A model generated the notes under the pieces. The model worked only from the letters and a program-made list of their open reading frames with translations, was not told where the DNA came from and made no database searches. A program made the position numbers and the translations under genes. Shown piece by piece: positions 50,694 to 58,457 of a stretch of DNA of 64,000 bases; position 1 is the stretch's first letter; every line of letters begins with the position of its first letter. Source of the stretch: Streptomyces sp. 1222.5. Lineage in GTDB: Bacteria; Actinomycetota; Actinomycetes; Streptomycetales; Streptomycetaceae. The stretch is taken from positions 8,058,001 through 8,122,000 of the forward strand of contig NZ_FNSZ01000001.1 in NCBI RefSeq assembly GCF_900105245.1, in the 5' to 3' direction.

Positions 50694-51953
50694 TCAGGGC
50701 GCCGAGCCGTCCGGGTGCGCGCCGCGGTCGCGCAGCCGGGCGGCCAGAACCGCCACGTCGTCCTCCGCGTGCCGGGCGTCGAGGCGGGCGAGCACCGTGT
50801 CGAGGACGTCCTCCACCGGTGAGGCGGGGCGGAAACGGACGCCGGCCAGCCGGCCGAGCGAGTGGTCGATGTCCTCACCGCGGCGCTCGACGAGTCCGTC
50901 GGTGAAGAGCACGAGGGTCTGCGAAGGGTCCAGCCGATAGGTGGCCGGCTCGTAACCGCCGAGACCGGTGCCCAGCGGCGGGCCGACCGGAACCGGCAAC
51001 AGGGAGGTGCGGCCCCGCTCGTCCGTGACCGCCGGGGGCAGATGACCGGCGGAGGCGAAGGTCACCTGACCGCGATTGGGGTCGACCTGGGCGATGAGGC
51101 AGGTCGCGGGCCGGCGTTCCGGCTCCCCGGCGGCCAGGGCGTCGAGCTGGCGCAGCACACGGTGCGGGGGCAGGTCGGCGGAGGCTACGTAGCGCAGGGC
51201 CGAACGGTAGGCCGTCATGTCGACGGCGGCCTCCAGACCGTGCCCCATCACGTCGCCGACCACGAGGAGCGTGCGGCCGAAGTGCAGCCGCACGGTCTCG
51301 CACCAGTCGCCACCGATCAGCGTGCTCTGCCCCACGGGGAGATAGCGGGTGGCCACGTCCAGGTTGGGGTGCGGCCGGCCGGGTTCCGACAGCAGCGCAC
51401 GCTGGAGCTTGCCGACGATGGCACTCACCGCGTCGTGCTCCCGGGCGTGCCGCACGTGGGAGGCGGCATGCTCGGTGAGGAACGCCAGCACCTCGGCCTC
51501 CGCCGCGGTGAACGGTGCCGTGTCCCGGGCGCCGACCAGTGCGCCGTAGCAGCGGCCGCCCGCGACCACGGGCACGCAGAGCACCTGTCCGGCATGGCCC
51601 GCCACCGGCTGCCCGAGCCTGCTCCCCGCGGTCCCGGCCGCCGACCCCCTGGCCACCCCCTCGGCCCACGGAAGGCCCGGCAGCAGCGCCGGATTGCCGA
51701 CGACCGCCTCGTAGCGCGAACCGGCACGGCGGCCGAGGCGCAGCACCGCCGCGGCGCCTCCCACCTGCCCGGCGACCTCACGGGTCAGCTCCGCGCACGT
51801 GGTGTCCTCGTCGAGCGTGGTGCCGATGCGCGAGGCGGCGGTGCGCAGGGCGGCCAGCCGGGACGGGGTACCGGCCACGGACACGGACCTGCGATCGGGC
51901 CCGGTCGGCGGCACCGTCGCCCGCCCGCCGAGCGGTTCGTGACCTTCCGACAC
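50694..51953 (-). CDS. PP2C-type (SpoIIE/RsbU) phosphatase with GAF sensor
   Basis: A 419-residue protein: GAF (about 35-180, GTTLDEDTTCAELTREVAGQ) and SpoIIE phosphatase (195-410: LQRALLSEP, STLIGGDWCETVRLHFGRTL, VVGDVMGHGLEAAVDM, LFTDGLVERRG, EDDVAVLAA). In the first metal motif the usual GGDWYD is GGDWCE, replacing the second Asp by Glu, which could weaken activity. GTG 51953 is the likely start, since conserved sequence begins soon after. Divergent from the tethered sigma factor gene 234 bp away, an interesting arrangement for a sigma-control phosphatase. Confidence 0.87.
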   Translation of the reverse strand: MSEGHEPLGGRATVPPTGPDRRSVSVAGTPSRLAALRTAASRIGTTLDEDTTCAELTREVAGQVGGAAAVLRLGRRAGSRYEAVVGNPALLPGLPWAEGVARGSAAGTAGSRLGQPVAGHAGQVLCVPVVAGGRCYGALVGARDTAPFTAAEAEVLAFLTEHAASHVRHAREHDAVSAIVGKLQRALLSEPGRPHPNLDVATRYLPVGQSTLIGGDWCETVRLHFGRTLLVVGDVMGHGLEAAVDMTAYRSALRYVASADLPPHRVLRQLDALAAGEPERRPATCLIAQVDPNRGQVTFASAGHLPPAVTDERGRTSLLPVPVGPPLGTGLGGYEPATYRLDPSQTLVLFTDGLVERRGEDIDHSLGRLAGVRFRPASPVEDVLDTVLARLDARHAEDDVAVLAARLRDRGAHPDGSAP

Positions 51954-52187
51954 AGGCGCCACCCTAGGTGAGGGGCAACCGAGAGCAGGTGACGAACAGG
52001 TGTCCTGATGGCGAACACACGCCCTCGCGTCCTCACCTTCCGTCACCGGACCGCGGCCCACCGTGGCGAGCGCGGCCCGGCCGGAAATTCCTGAGGCGAG
52101 TTTTCGAACAAGTGTTATCCGGGGCGCCCCCGGCGGTCTCCCAGGCATCGGACACAATCGTTCGGCGTCGAGGACGGGAAGCATTTG

Positions 52188-53801
52188 ATGAGCGCACAGC
52201 ACGGGGCGGGGTCGGCGGCGTTGGTGATCGCCGCGCGAGAGGGGGACACGCAGGCCCAGGACGCCCTGGTCAACGCGTACCTCCCGCTGGTCTACAACAT
52301 CGTCGGGCGGGCGCTGAACGGCTCGGTGGACGTCGACGACGTGGTGCAGGAGACCATGCTGCGCGCCCTGCACGGCCTGGACGGGCTGCGGACTCCGGAG
52401 CGCTTCCGCTCCTGGCTCGTCGCGATCGCGATGAACCAGGTGCGCACGCACTGGCAGGACCGGCAGAACGCCCCGGGCGCCGTGGACGAGGCCCAGGAAC
52501 TGGCGGACCCGGGCGCCGACTTCGTGGACCTGACGGTGATGCAGCTCCAGCTCTCCGGGCAGCGCCAGGAGACGGCGCGCGCGACGCGCTGGCTGGAGCC
52601 GGACGACCGCGGTCTGCTGTCGCTGTGGTGGCTGGAGTGCGCCAGCGAGCTGACCCGGACCGAGGTCGCCGCCGCCCTGGACCTGTCGACCCAGCACACC
52701 GCCGTCCGTGTGCAGCGGATGAAGGCGCAGCTCGAGGCCGCCCGCGTGGTGGTACGGGCGCTCGACGCGCGGCCCCAGTGCGAGGAGCTCGGGGTCGTGC
52801 TCGCGTCCTGGGACGGCCTGCCCTCGGCGCTGTGGCGCAAACGAATAGCCAGGCACGCCCGCGAGTGCGTGCGCTGCTCCGGCCTGTGGTCCGGACTGAT
52901 GCCCGCGGAGGGGCTGCTGGCCGGACTGGCGCTGGTCGGAGTCTCGTCCGCCCTGCTCGCGAGCGTGCGCTCCACCACCGGCGGGATGGCCGCCGCCGGT
53001 TCCGCGACCCCGATCGGCGCGTCCGCCGGTACGGGCCCGGGCCGGGGCCGCGCGGCCTCCCGCACCGAGTCGCTGCGCCGGCGGCGCATGCGGCGCCGGG
53101 CCGTCAGCGCCGCCGTCGTGGCGGCCTGCGTCGCCGGCGGCGGCTTCTGGTACTTCGGCACGGACTCCGGTGACGGCGCCGCTGGTACGACCGCCGAGCG
53201 CGCGGAAGCCACCCCCATAGTGGACCTCTCGGCGCCCAGCCCCGAGGAGAGTTCGCCCTCGGCCTCGGCGTCACCGTCGCCCTCCGCCTCGAAGCCGAAG
53301 AAGGCACGCGCCTCCAATTCACCGAGCCCCACCCCGAAGAAGACGACGCCCGCCCCCAGGCGTTCCACCCCGCCGGCTCCCGTGCCGGCCGGTACACCGC
53401 AGTCCCAGCCGGCGCCGTCGGACACCGTCGGGCAGGTGGTCGCCCTGGTGAACAAGGAACGCGCGACCGCCGGCTGCGGTCCGCTCACCGAGGACCCGCA
53501 ACTGGAGAAGGCGGCCCAGAACCACTCCGACGACATGGCCGCGCGCGGCTTCTTCGACCACACCAACCCCGACGGCGCCGACCCCGGGCAGCGCATCACC
53601 GCGACGGGCTACCGCTGGTCCACGGAGGGCGAGAACATCGCGCAAGGGCAGCAGACCGCCGCCTCCGTGATGGAGTCCTGGATGAACAGTCCCGGGCACC
53701 GCGCGAACATCCTGAACTGCTCCTTCAAGAACATCGGCGTGGGCGTCCACAAGGGCGCGGGCGGTCCGTGGTGGACACAGGACTTCGGTACCCGGATGTG
53801 A
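52188..53801 (+). CDS. Membrane-tethered ECF-type sigma factor with zinc motif and extracellular CAP domain
   Basis: A 537-residue fusion. Sigma region 2 (about 20-90) contains DVDDVVQETMLRALHGLDGL and WLVAIAMNQVRTHW; region 4 (140-190) contains ELTRTEVAAALDLSTQHTAV then RVQRMKAQLEA. Next is HARECVRC (about 223-230), the HX3CX2C motif of zinc anti-sigma domains. A basic run (SLRRRRMRRR) precedes a membrane helix at 305-323 (AVSAAVVAACVAGGGFWYF), then a Ser/Pro/Lys-rich linker (to about 410) and a CAP/SCP domain (413-537) with ENIAQGQQ, WMNSPGHRANIL and WTQDFGTRM. Topology should be N-in, C-out. A hydrophobic patch at 243-262 may be a second helix but would break that topology. ATG 52188 follows GGGAAG. 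Confidence 0.9.
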   Translation: MSAQHGAGSAALVIAAREGDTQAQDALVNAYLPLVYNIVGRALNGSVDVDDVVQETMLRALHGLDGLRTPERFRSWLVAIAMNQVRTHWQDRQNAPGAVDEAQELADPGADFVDLTVMQLQLSGQRQETARATRWLEPDDRGLLSLWWLECASELTRTEVAAALDLSTQHTAVRVQRMKAQLEAARVVVRALDARPQCEELGVVLASWDGLPSALWRKRIARHARECVRCSGLWSGLMPAEGLLAGLALVGVSSALLASVRSTTGGMAAAGSATPIGASAGTGPGRGRAASRTESLRRRRMRRRAVSAAVVAACVAGGGFWYFGTDSGDGAAGTTAERAEATPIVDLSAPSPEESSPSASASPSPSASKPKKARASNSPSPTPKKTTPAPRRSTPPAPVPAGTPQSQPAPSDTVGQVVALVNKERATAGCGPLTEDPQLEKAAQNHSDDMAARGFFDHTNPDGADPGQRITATGYRWSTEGENIAQGQQTAASVMESWMNSPGHRANILNCSFKNIGVGVHKGAGGPWWTQDFGTRM

Positions 53802-53922
53802 TGCCCGCGGTCTGACGGCAACAGGGGCCGACGCGGACAGGGACACCGGAGGCGGGGCCACCGTGCCGCGCGGGACCCCGGCCCCGTGCGAGCGGCCGGG
53901 AGACCGGCCGCCGCTCGCCCCG

Positions 53923-54537
53923 TTACCGGGTGCCGATGCCCCGCAGGATGCGGAAGGCCCGCAGCAGGGTCGCCGGGCCCGTGTCCGTCGGACCGGTCGC
54001 ACGGCGCGCCCGGCGCGTCCGCAGGACGGCACGTACCGCGGACAGTGCGGCGCACGCGATGACGGCCGCCTCCAGGTCGGCGTCCGGAGCGTCCGGCGGG
54101 AGCCGGCGCCGGACCAGGGCGGTCAGCCGCTCCTCGAAGTCGGAGAAGGCCTGCACGAGGCGGGCCGTGACGACGTTCTCGATGTCCTCCAGCGGATGAC
54201 TGAGGGCGGACAGGGTGGAGGCCGCGAACGGCTCGGCCGCCTCCAGCAGGGCGTTGCACACCGCGTCCAGGGGCTCCTCGTCCGCCGGACGCCCGGCCAG
54301 GGCGTTCTCCACGTACGCGAAGATCTCGACGCCGTCGGGCAGCAGCAGCGCTTCCTTGCTCTCGAAGTAGCGGAAGAACGTGCGTACCGAGACGTTCGCG
54401 TGAGCGGCGATGTCCGCGACCGTCGTGGCCTCGAAGCCCCGCTCGCGGAACAGGCGCGCGGCTCCCTCCAGCAGCAGGCGCCGCGTCTCCGCCTTCTTGC
54501 GCTCGCGCAGTCCGGCGGGGGCGATCTCGTTCGGCAT
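53923..54537 (-). CDS. TetR-family regulator of the MMPL transporter locus
   Basis: A 204-residue regulator. HTH (about 12-58): KKAETRRLLLEGAARLFRER, then FEATTVADIAAHANVSVRTFFRYF in two segments. The C-terminal domain is all-helical with unknown ligand. ATG 54537 is preferred since GGAGG lies 8 nt upstream; the open frame extends 25 codons further. It is divergent from the MMPL transporter, and the gap holds two adjacent 16-bp repeats. Its recognition segment (RTFFRYF) is close to that of the regulator at 8793 (RTFFRHY). Confidence 0.87.
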   Translation of the reverse strand: MPNEIAPAGLRERKKAETRRLLLEGAARLFRERGFEATTVADIAAHANVSVRTFFRYFESKEALLLPDGVEIFAYVENALAGRPADEEPLDAVCNALLEAAEPFAASTLSALSHPLEDIENVVTARLVQAFSDFEERLTALVRRRLPPDAPDADLEAAVIACAALSAVRAVLRTRRARRATGPTDTGPATLLRAFRILRGIGTR

Positions 54538-54607
54538 GGGGCGAGCCTCCGCCATGCTGTCGCGACTGTCAATCGGCACGCGTGTCACGTCAGGGGACCC
54601 CGCATCA

Positions 54608-54645
54608 GCCATATGTCATCCATGCCAATTGTCATGCATGCCATT
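54608..54645. promoter_or_regulatory. Tandem 16-bp operator-like repeats between TetR and MMPL genes
   Basis: GCCATATGTCATCCAT (54608-54623) and GCCAATTGTCATGCAT (54624-54639) are contiguous direct copies (13 of 16 identical), followed by a partial third, GCCATT. Within them ATGCCAATTGTCAT is a near-perfect inverted repeat. The half-site (ATGnCA...TGTCAT) is shared with the 8729-8776 elements. They overlap the expected promoters of both divergent genes. Confidence 0.65.
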
Positions 54646-54694
54646 TCTTCTCTAGAGTTCGCGTCAGTCGTGACACTTTCCTCTGGAGGCCACG

Positions 54695-56899
54695 GTGCCC
54701 CGTTCCTCGCCCCACCTCCCGGCGCCGGCCGAAGCGCCCGCCGGTCCGCGTCCACCGGCCGGACCCGCGCCCGCGCCCGGCGGACTCGGCCGCCTCGGCG
54801 CCTTCTGCGCCCGGCACCCCGCAGCCGTCATCGCCGGCTGGCTGCTGGTCCTCGCCGCGGCCCTTGCCGGCCGGCACCTGGCCGCCCCCACGTTCAGCGA
54901 TCAGGTCAGCCTGCCCGGCACCGCCTCCCACACCGGTGCCGACCTCCTGGCCCGGTCCCTGCCCGACGCGGGCAGGCCCAACGGCAAGGTCGTCTTCCAC
55001 ACCGGCTCCGGCACCGTGGGCGACCGGCGGTCCGCCGTGGACCGGACCGTGGCCGAGCTGCGCGACCTGCCGCACGTCACTGCCGCCTCCGCGCTCGTGA
55101 CCAGCGACGACGGGCGTACCGCGTACACCACCGTCTCCTTCGACGAGCAGCTGAAGAGCCTCGGTCACGACTACACCGCGCGGCTGGACGAGGCGACGGC
55201 GCCCGCCCGGGCGGCGGGGCTGGGCGTCGCGTACGGCGGCGACCTCGAACAGGTGGTGCGGGAACCGGCCGACGACAAGCTCAGCGAGGGTGTGGGTGTC
55301 GCCACCGCCCTCGTCATCCTGCTGCTGGCCTTCGGCAGTGTCCTCGCCGCGCTGCTGCCCCTGGTCACCGCCCTGATCAGCGTCGGCGTCGGTCTCGGCA
55401 TCGTGGGCGTCGTCGCCGCCACCCTCTCCCTCGCCACCTCCGCCACGACCCTCGCGGGCATGATCGGCCTAGGCGTCGGCATCGACTACGCCCTGTTCCT
55501 GACCACGCGCTTCCGGCAGGACCTCGTCGAGGGGCGCGATCCGGTCGAGGCCGCGGCACGCACCGCCCACACCAGCGGACGTGCCGTGCTCATCGCCGCC
55601 CTGACCGTGGCCGTCGCCATGCTCAGCCTCTACGCCTGCGGACTGACCTTCATCGGGAAGATCGGGCTGGCGGCCACCCTCGCCGTCGTCGTGACCGCCG
55701 CTGCCGCCCTCACCCTGGTCCCGGCCGCCCTGGGACTGGTCGGCCGGCGCATCGACCGGCTGCGGGTGCGCCGCCCGGTGGCCGAGAGCACGGGAGCGCG
55801 CGACGGCTGGCACCGCTACGCCGGACTCGTCTCCCGGCGCCCGTGGACCTTCCTGGTCGTCGGCCTCACGGTCCTGGGCCTGTGCTCCGTGCCCCTGCTG
55901 TCGATGCGCCTCGGCCACGTCGACGCCGGCGCGGACCGGGCCGGCAGCAGCACGCGTACGGCGTACGACTGGATCGCGCACGCCGACGGGCCGGGCTTCG
56001 GACCGGGGGCGAACGGACCCGTCCTCGTCGTCGTCGACGTGAGCCGGGCGACGACACCCGCCGACCGGATCTCCCAGGACCTGACCGCCGCCCTCCGGGG
56101 CACCCCCGGCGTCGCGTCCGTGAGCCCCGTCAGGGCGAGCCCGGACGGAAAGGTCCTCGCCACCACGGTCACCCCGGCCACCGGCCCGCAGGACCAGGAG
56201 ACCGGCGCCCTGCTCGACACCCTGTCCGGGCGGACGCTGCCGAAGGCCCTCGACGGCACGGGAGCGAAGGCCTGTCCGACCGGCAGTGTGGCCGGCCAGG
56301 CGGACTTCCGCGCCACCATCGGCGAGCGGCTGCCCCTCGTCATCGGCATCGTCCTGGTCCTCGCCTTCCTGCTGCTGACGACCGTCTTCCGCAGTGTGGT
56401 GATCCCCCTCAAGGCCGTCGTCCTCAACCTCCTCACCACGGCCGCTTCCTACGGCGTGCTCGTGGCGGTCTTCCAATGGGGCTGGGGGGACTCGCTGCTG
56501 GGCCTGTCCGAGCCGGTGCCCATCGAGTCGTACGTCCCGATGATGATGTTCGCCATCGTCTTCGGACTGTCCATGGACTACGAGATCTTCCTGCTGTCCC
56601 GGATCGCGGAAGCCTGGAACCGCACCGGCGACAACAGGCTCTCCGTGGGGGAGGGGCTGTCCTCGACGGCGCGTGTCATCTCGGCCGCCGCCTTCATCAT
56701 GACCGCGGTGTTCCTGTCGTTCACCGCCTCGCCCACCGTGGTCGTGAAGATGCTCGCGCTGGGACTGGCGATCAGTGTGATCGTCGACGCGACGGTGGTC
56801 AGGCTGGTCCTGGTGCCGTCGGCCATGTTCCTCATGGGCAGGGCGAACTGGTGGATACCCCGCCGGCTCGACCGGCTCCTGCCGCACGTGCACGCCTGA
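54695..56899 (+). CDS. MMPL-family RND transporter
   Basis: A 734-residue membrane protein with about 12 helices in two halves. The N-terminal 40 residues are Pro/Ala-rich, then a helix (VIAGWLLVLAAALAGRHLAA). The proton-relay motifs are GLGVGIDYALFLTTRFRQDL in helix four and VFGLSMDYEIFLLSRIAEAW in the second half. Two extracellular loops of ~140 residues follow helices 1 and 7, as in MmpL proteins that export lipids or drugs. GTG 54695 has GGAGG upstream. Regulated by the divergent TetR; followed 40 nt later by a DUF2993 gene. Confidence 0.93.
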   Translation: MPRSSPHLPAPAEAPAGPRPPAGPAPAPGGLGRLGAFCARHPAAVIAGWLLVLAAALAGRHLAAPTFSDQVSLPGTASHTGADLLARSLPDAGRPNGKVVFHTGSGTVGDRRSAVDRTVAELRDLPHVTAASALVTSDDGRTAYTTVSFDEQLKSLGHDYTARLDEATAPARAAGLGVAYGGDLEQVVREPADDKLSEGVGVATALVILLLAFGSVLAALLPLVTALISVGVGLGIVGVVAATLSLATSATTLAGMIGLGVGIDYALFLTTRFRQDLVEGRDPVEAAARTAHTSGRAVLIAALTVAVAMLSLYACGLTFIGKIGLAATLAVVVTAAAALTLVPAALGLVGRRIDRLRVRRPVAESTGARDGWHRYAGLVSRRPWTFLVVGLTVLGLCSVPLLSMRLGHVDAGADRAGSSTRTAYDWIAHADGPGFGPGANGPVLVVVDVSRATTPADRISQDLTAALRGTPGVASVSPVRASPDGKVLATTVTPATGPQDQETGALLDTLSGRTLPKALDGTGAKACPTGSVAGQADFRATIGERLPLVIGIVLVLAFLLLTTVFRSVVIPLKAVVLNLLTTAASYGVLVAVFQWGWGDSLLGLSEPVPIESYVPMMMFAIVFGLSMDYEIFLLSRIAEAWNRTGDNRLSVGEGLSSTARVISAAAFIMTAVFLSFTASPTVVVKMLALGLAISVIVDATVVRLVLVPSAMFLMGRANWWIPRRLDRLLPHVHA

Positions 56900-56939
56900 C
56901 CGTCCCGCATCCACCCGACCGAACCGGAGCAGAACCCAC

Positions 56940-57659
56940 GTGATCCTCAACCGCCGAGGCAGGACCCTCACCCTGGTCGCGGCCGCCGCGACACTGGCCG
57001 CCGTCGTCTGCGCGACCGATCTCCTCGTCGAGCACCGGACCGAGGCGAAGGTCGCCGACCAGGCGTCGCGCAGTCTGCGCCCCGACGGGCCGGTGCACGT
57101 CGACCTCACCACCTCGCTCGCCGGACTGCGCACCCTCGGCGGAGACGTCGGTGACGTGGAGGTGAGCGCCGAGGGCGTACACCGCCAGCACGCCGTGATG
57201 GACGTGACCGTCCGGCTGAAGGACGTCACGACGGACGGCCGCAGCGCCGGCGGCACCGCCACCGCCACCGTCGGATACGACCAGGTGACCCGGCGCCTGG
57301 GGGCACTCGGTGACGGGCTGACGGCCGGCGGCCGGGACGGGGACCTGGTCCTCGGCGGCAGCGTCGGGACCCTGGGGCTGCCGGTCACCGTGCGGGCGAA
57401 GGTGTCCACCACGTCCGACGCCTTCACCATCACGCCCACCACGGTCGGCGTCCTCGGCCGGAACGTGCCGGTCGACGACCTCGACGCCCTGCCGGCCGCG
57501 TCCGGGCTCAGGGACCGGCTGAAGCCCCGCACGGTCGCCGTCACCGGACTGCCCCGCGGGGTAGCGCTGACCTCCGCCCACGCCACCGGCGACGGCCTCG
57601 CCCTGGACTTCTCGATAGCCGCGGGCCCCACACCGAAGGGAGACGGGGAGGCCGCCTGA
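56940..57659 (+). CDS. DUF2993 (LmeA-like) lipid-binding exported protein
   Basis: A 239-residue protein with an N-terminal signal/anchor (LTLVAAAATLAAVVCATDLL). The DUF2993 pattern runs through the mature part: VADQASRSLRPDGPVHVDLT, then alternating beta strands. LmeA of mycobacteria is a phosphatidylinositol-binding periplasmic protein needed for lipomannan maturation. Position right after the MMPL transporter suggests a lipid shuttle or accessory. Start GTG 56940. Confidence 0.83.
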   Translation: MILNRRGRTLTLVAAAATLAAVVCATDLLVEHRTEAKVADQASRSLRPDGPVHVDLTTSLAGLRTLGGDVGDVEVSAEGVHRQHAVMDVTVRLKDVTTDGRSAGGTATATVGYDQVTRRLGALGDGLTAGGRDGDLVLGGSVGTLGLPVTVRAKVSTTSDAFTITPTTVGVLGRNVPVDDLDALPAASGLRDRLKPRTVAVTGLPRGVALTSAHATGDGLALDFSIAAGPTPKGDGEAA

Positions 57660-57697
57660 CACCTGGGCGGAAAGGGCCCCCCGAGGGGCGGCGACCG

Positions 57698-57723
57698 GGA
57701 ATCAAACGCGCCGATCCCCGGTT
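57698..57723 (+). promoter_or_regulatory. SigR-type promoter of msrA (exact match)
   Basis: GGAAT at 57698-57702, exactly 18 nt, GTT at 57721-57723 match the Streptomyces SigR consensus GGAAT-N18-GTT. The start codon of msrA is about 120 nt downstream. SigR control of msrA-type genes has been described in S. coelicolor, so this is a strong candidate. Confidence 0.78.
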
Positions 57724-57844
57724 GCAGAATGTGTCGTGAGCGGCCGTCGACCGGCCGCTCGTCGACAGTAAGAGGCCGAGTGACCGTGGGGCCGGCACGC
57801 CGACGAGCGCGCCGGACCGTGGGTCGAGCGTGAGGGAGCGACCG

Positions 57845-58366
57845 ATGACAGTGGGAACCGAGCGAGCCGTGCTGGCGGGCGGTTGTTTCTGGGGCATGCA
57901 GGACCTGATCCGCAAGCAGCCGGGTGTCGTGGGCACGCGCGTCGGCTACAGCGGCGGTGACACGCCGAACGCCACGTACCGCAACCACGGCGACCATGCC
58001 GAGGCCATCGAGATCCTCTTCGATCCCACGGCCACCAGCTACCGCGACATCCTGGAGTTCTTCTTCCAGATCCACGACCCGACGACGCGGGACCGCCAGG
58101 GCAACGACCTCGGGCGAAGCTACCGGTCCGCCGTCTATTACACCGACGAGGAGCAGCACCGCGTCGCCGTGGACACCATCGCGGACGTCGAGGCGAGCGG
58201 TCTGTGGCCGGGCAAGGTCGTCACGGAGGTCGAGCCGGTGGGCGACTTCTGGGAGGCGGAGCCCGAGCACCAGGACTACCTGGAGCGCTACCCCAACGGG
58301 TACACCTGCCACTTCCCGCGCCCGAACTGGAAGCTGCCGCGCCGCACTCCGTCCGCCACGAACTGA
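57845..58366 (+). CDS. msrA: Peptide-methionine (S)-S-oxide reductase MsrA
   Basis: A 173-residue MsrA. The catalytic Cys14 lies in LAGGCFWGMQD; GVVGTRVGYSGGDTPNATY and NHGDHAEAIEILFDP follow, then FFFQIHDPTTRDRQGNDLG and SYRSAVYY. It repairs methionine-S-sulfoxide in proteins, using thioredoxin. Full length for the family. ATG 57845 is supported by the conserved N-terminus. A SigR-type promoter lies upstream and a strong hairpin downstream. Confidence 0.97.
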   Translation: MTVGTERAVLAGGCFWGMQDLIRKQPGVVGTRVGYSGGDTPNATYRNHGDHAEAIEILFDPTATSYRDILEFFFQIHDPTTRDRQGNDLGRSYRSAVYYTDEEQHRVAVDTIADVEASGLWPGKVVTEVEPVGDFWEAEPEHQDYLERYPNGYTCHFPRPNWKLPRRTPSATN

Positions 58367-58396
58367 GGCCCGGCCGCCCTTTCGGGCACCTGCCGA

Positions 58397-58431
58397 GAAG
58401 GTCCCGGCGCACCCCGTGCGCCGGGACCTTC
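58397..58431. terminator. Bidirectional terminator between msrA and alcohol dehydrogenase
   Basis: A 15-bp perfect stem (GAAGGTCCCGGCGCA at 58397-58411 with 58417-58431) and 5-nt loop lies between the stops of the convergent genes. No U-tract. Confidence 0.8.
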
Positions 58432-58457
58432 CGCGTCATGCGGACGTCACGACCGCC

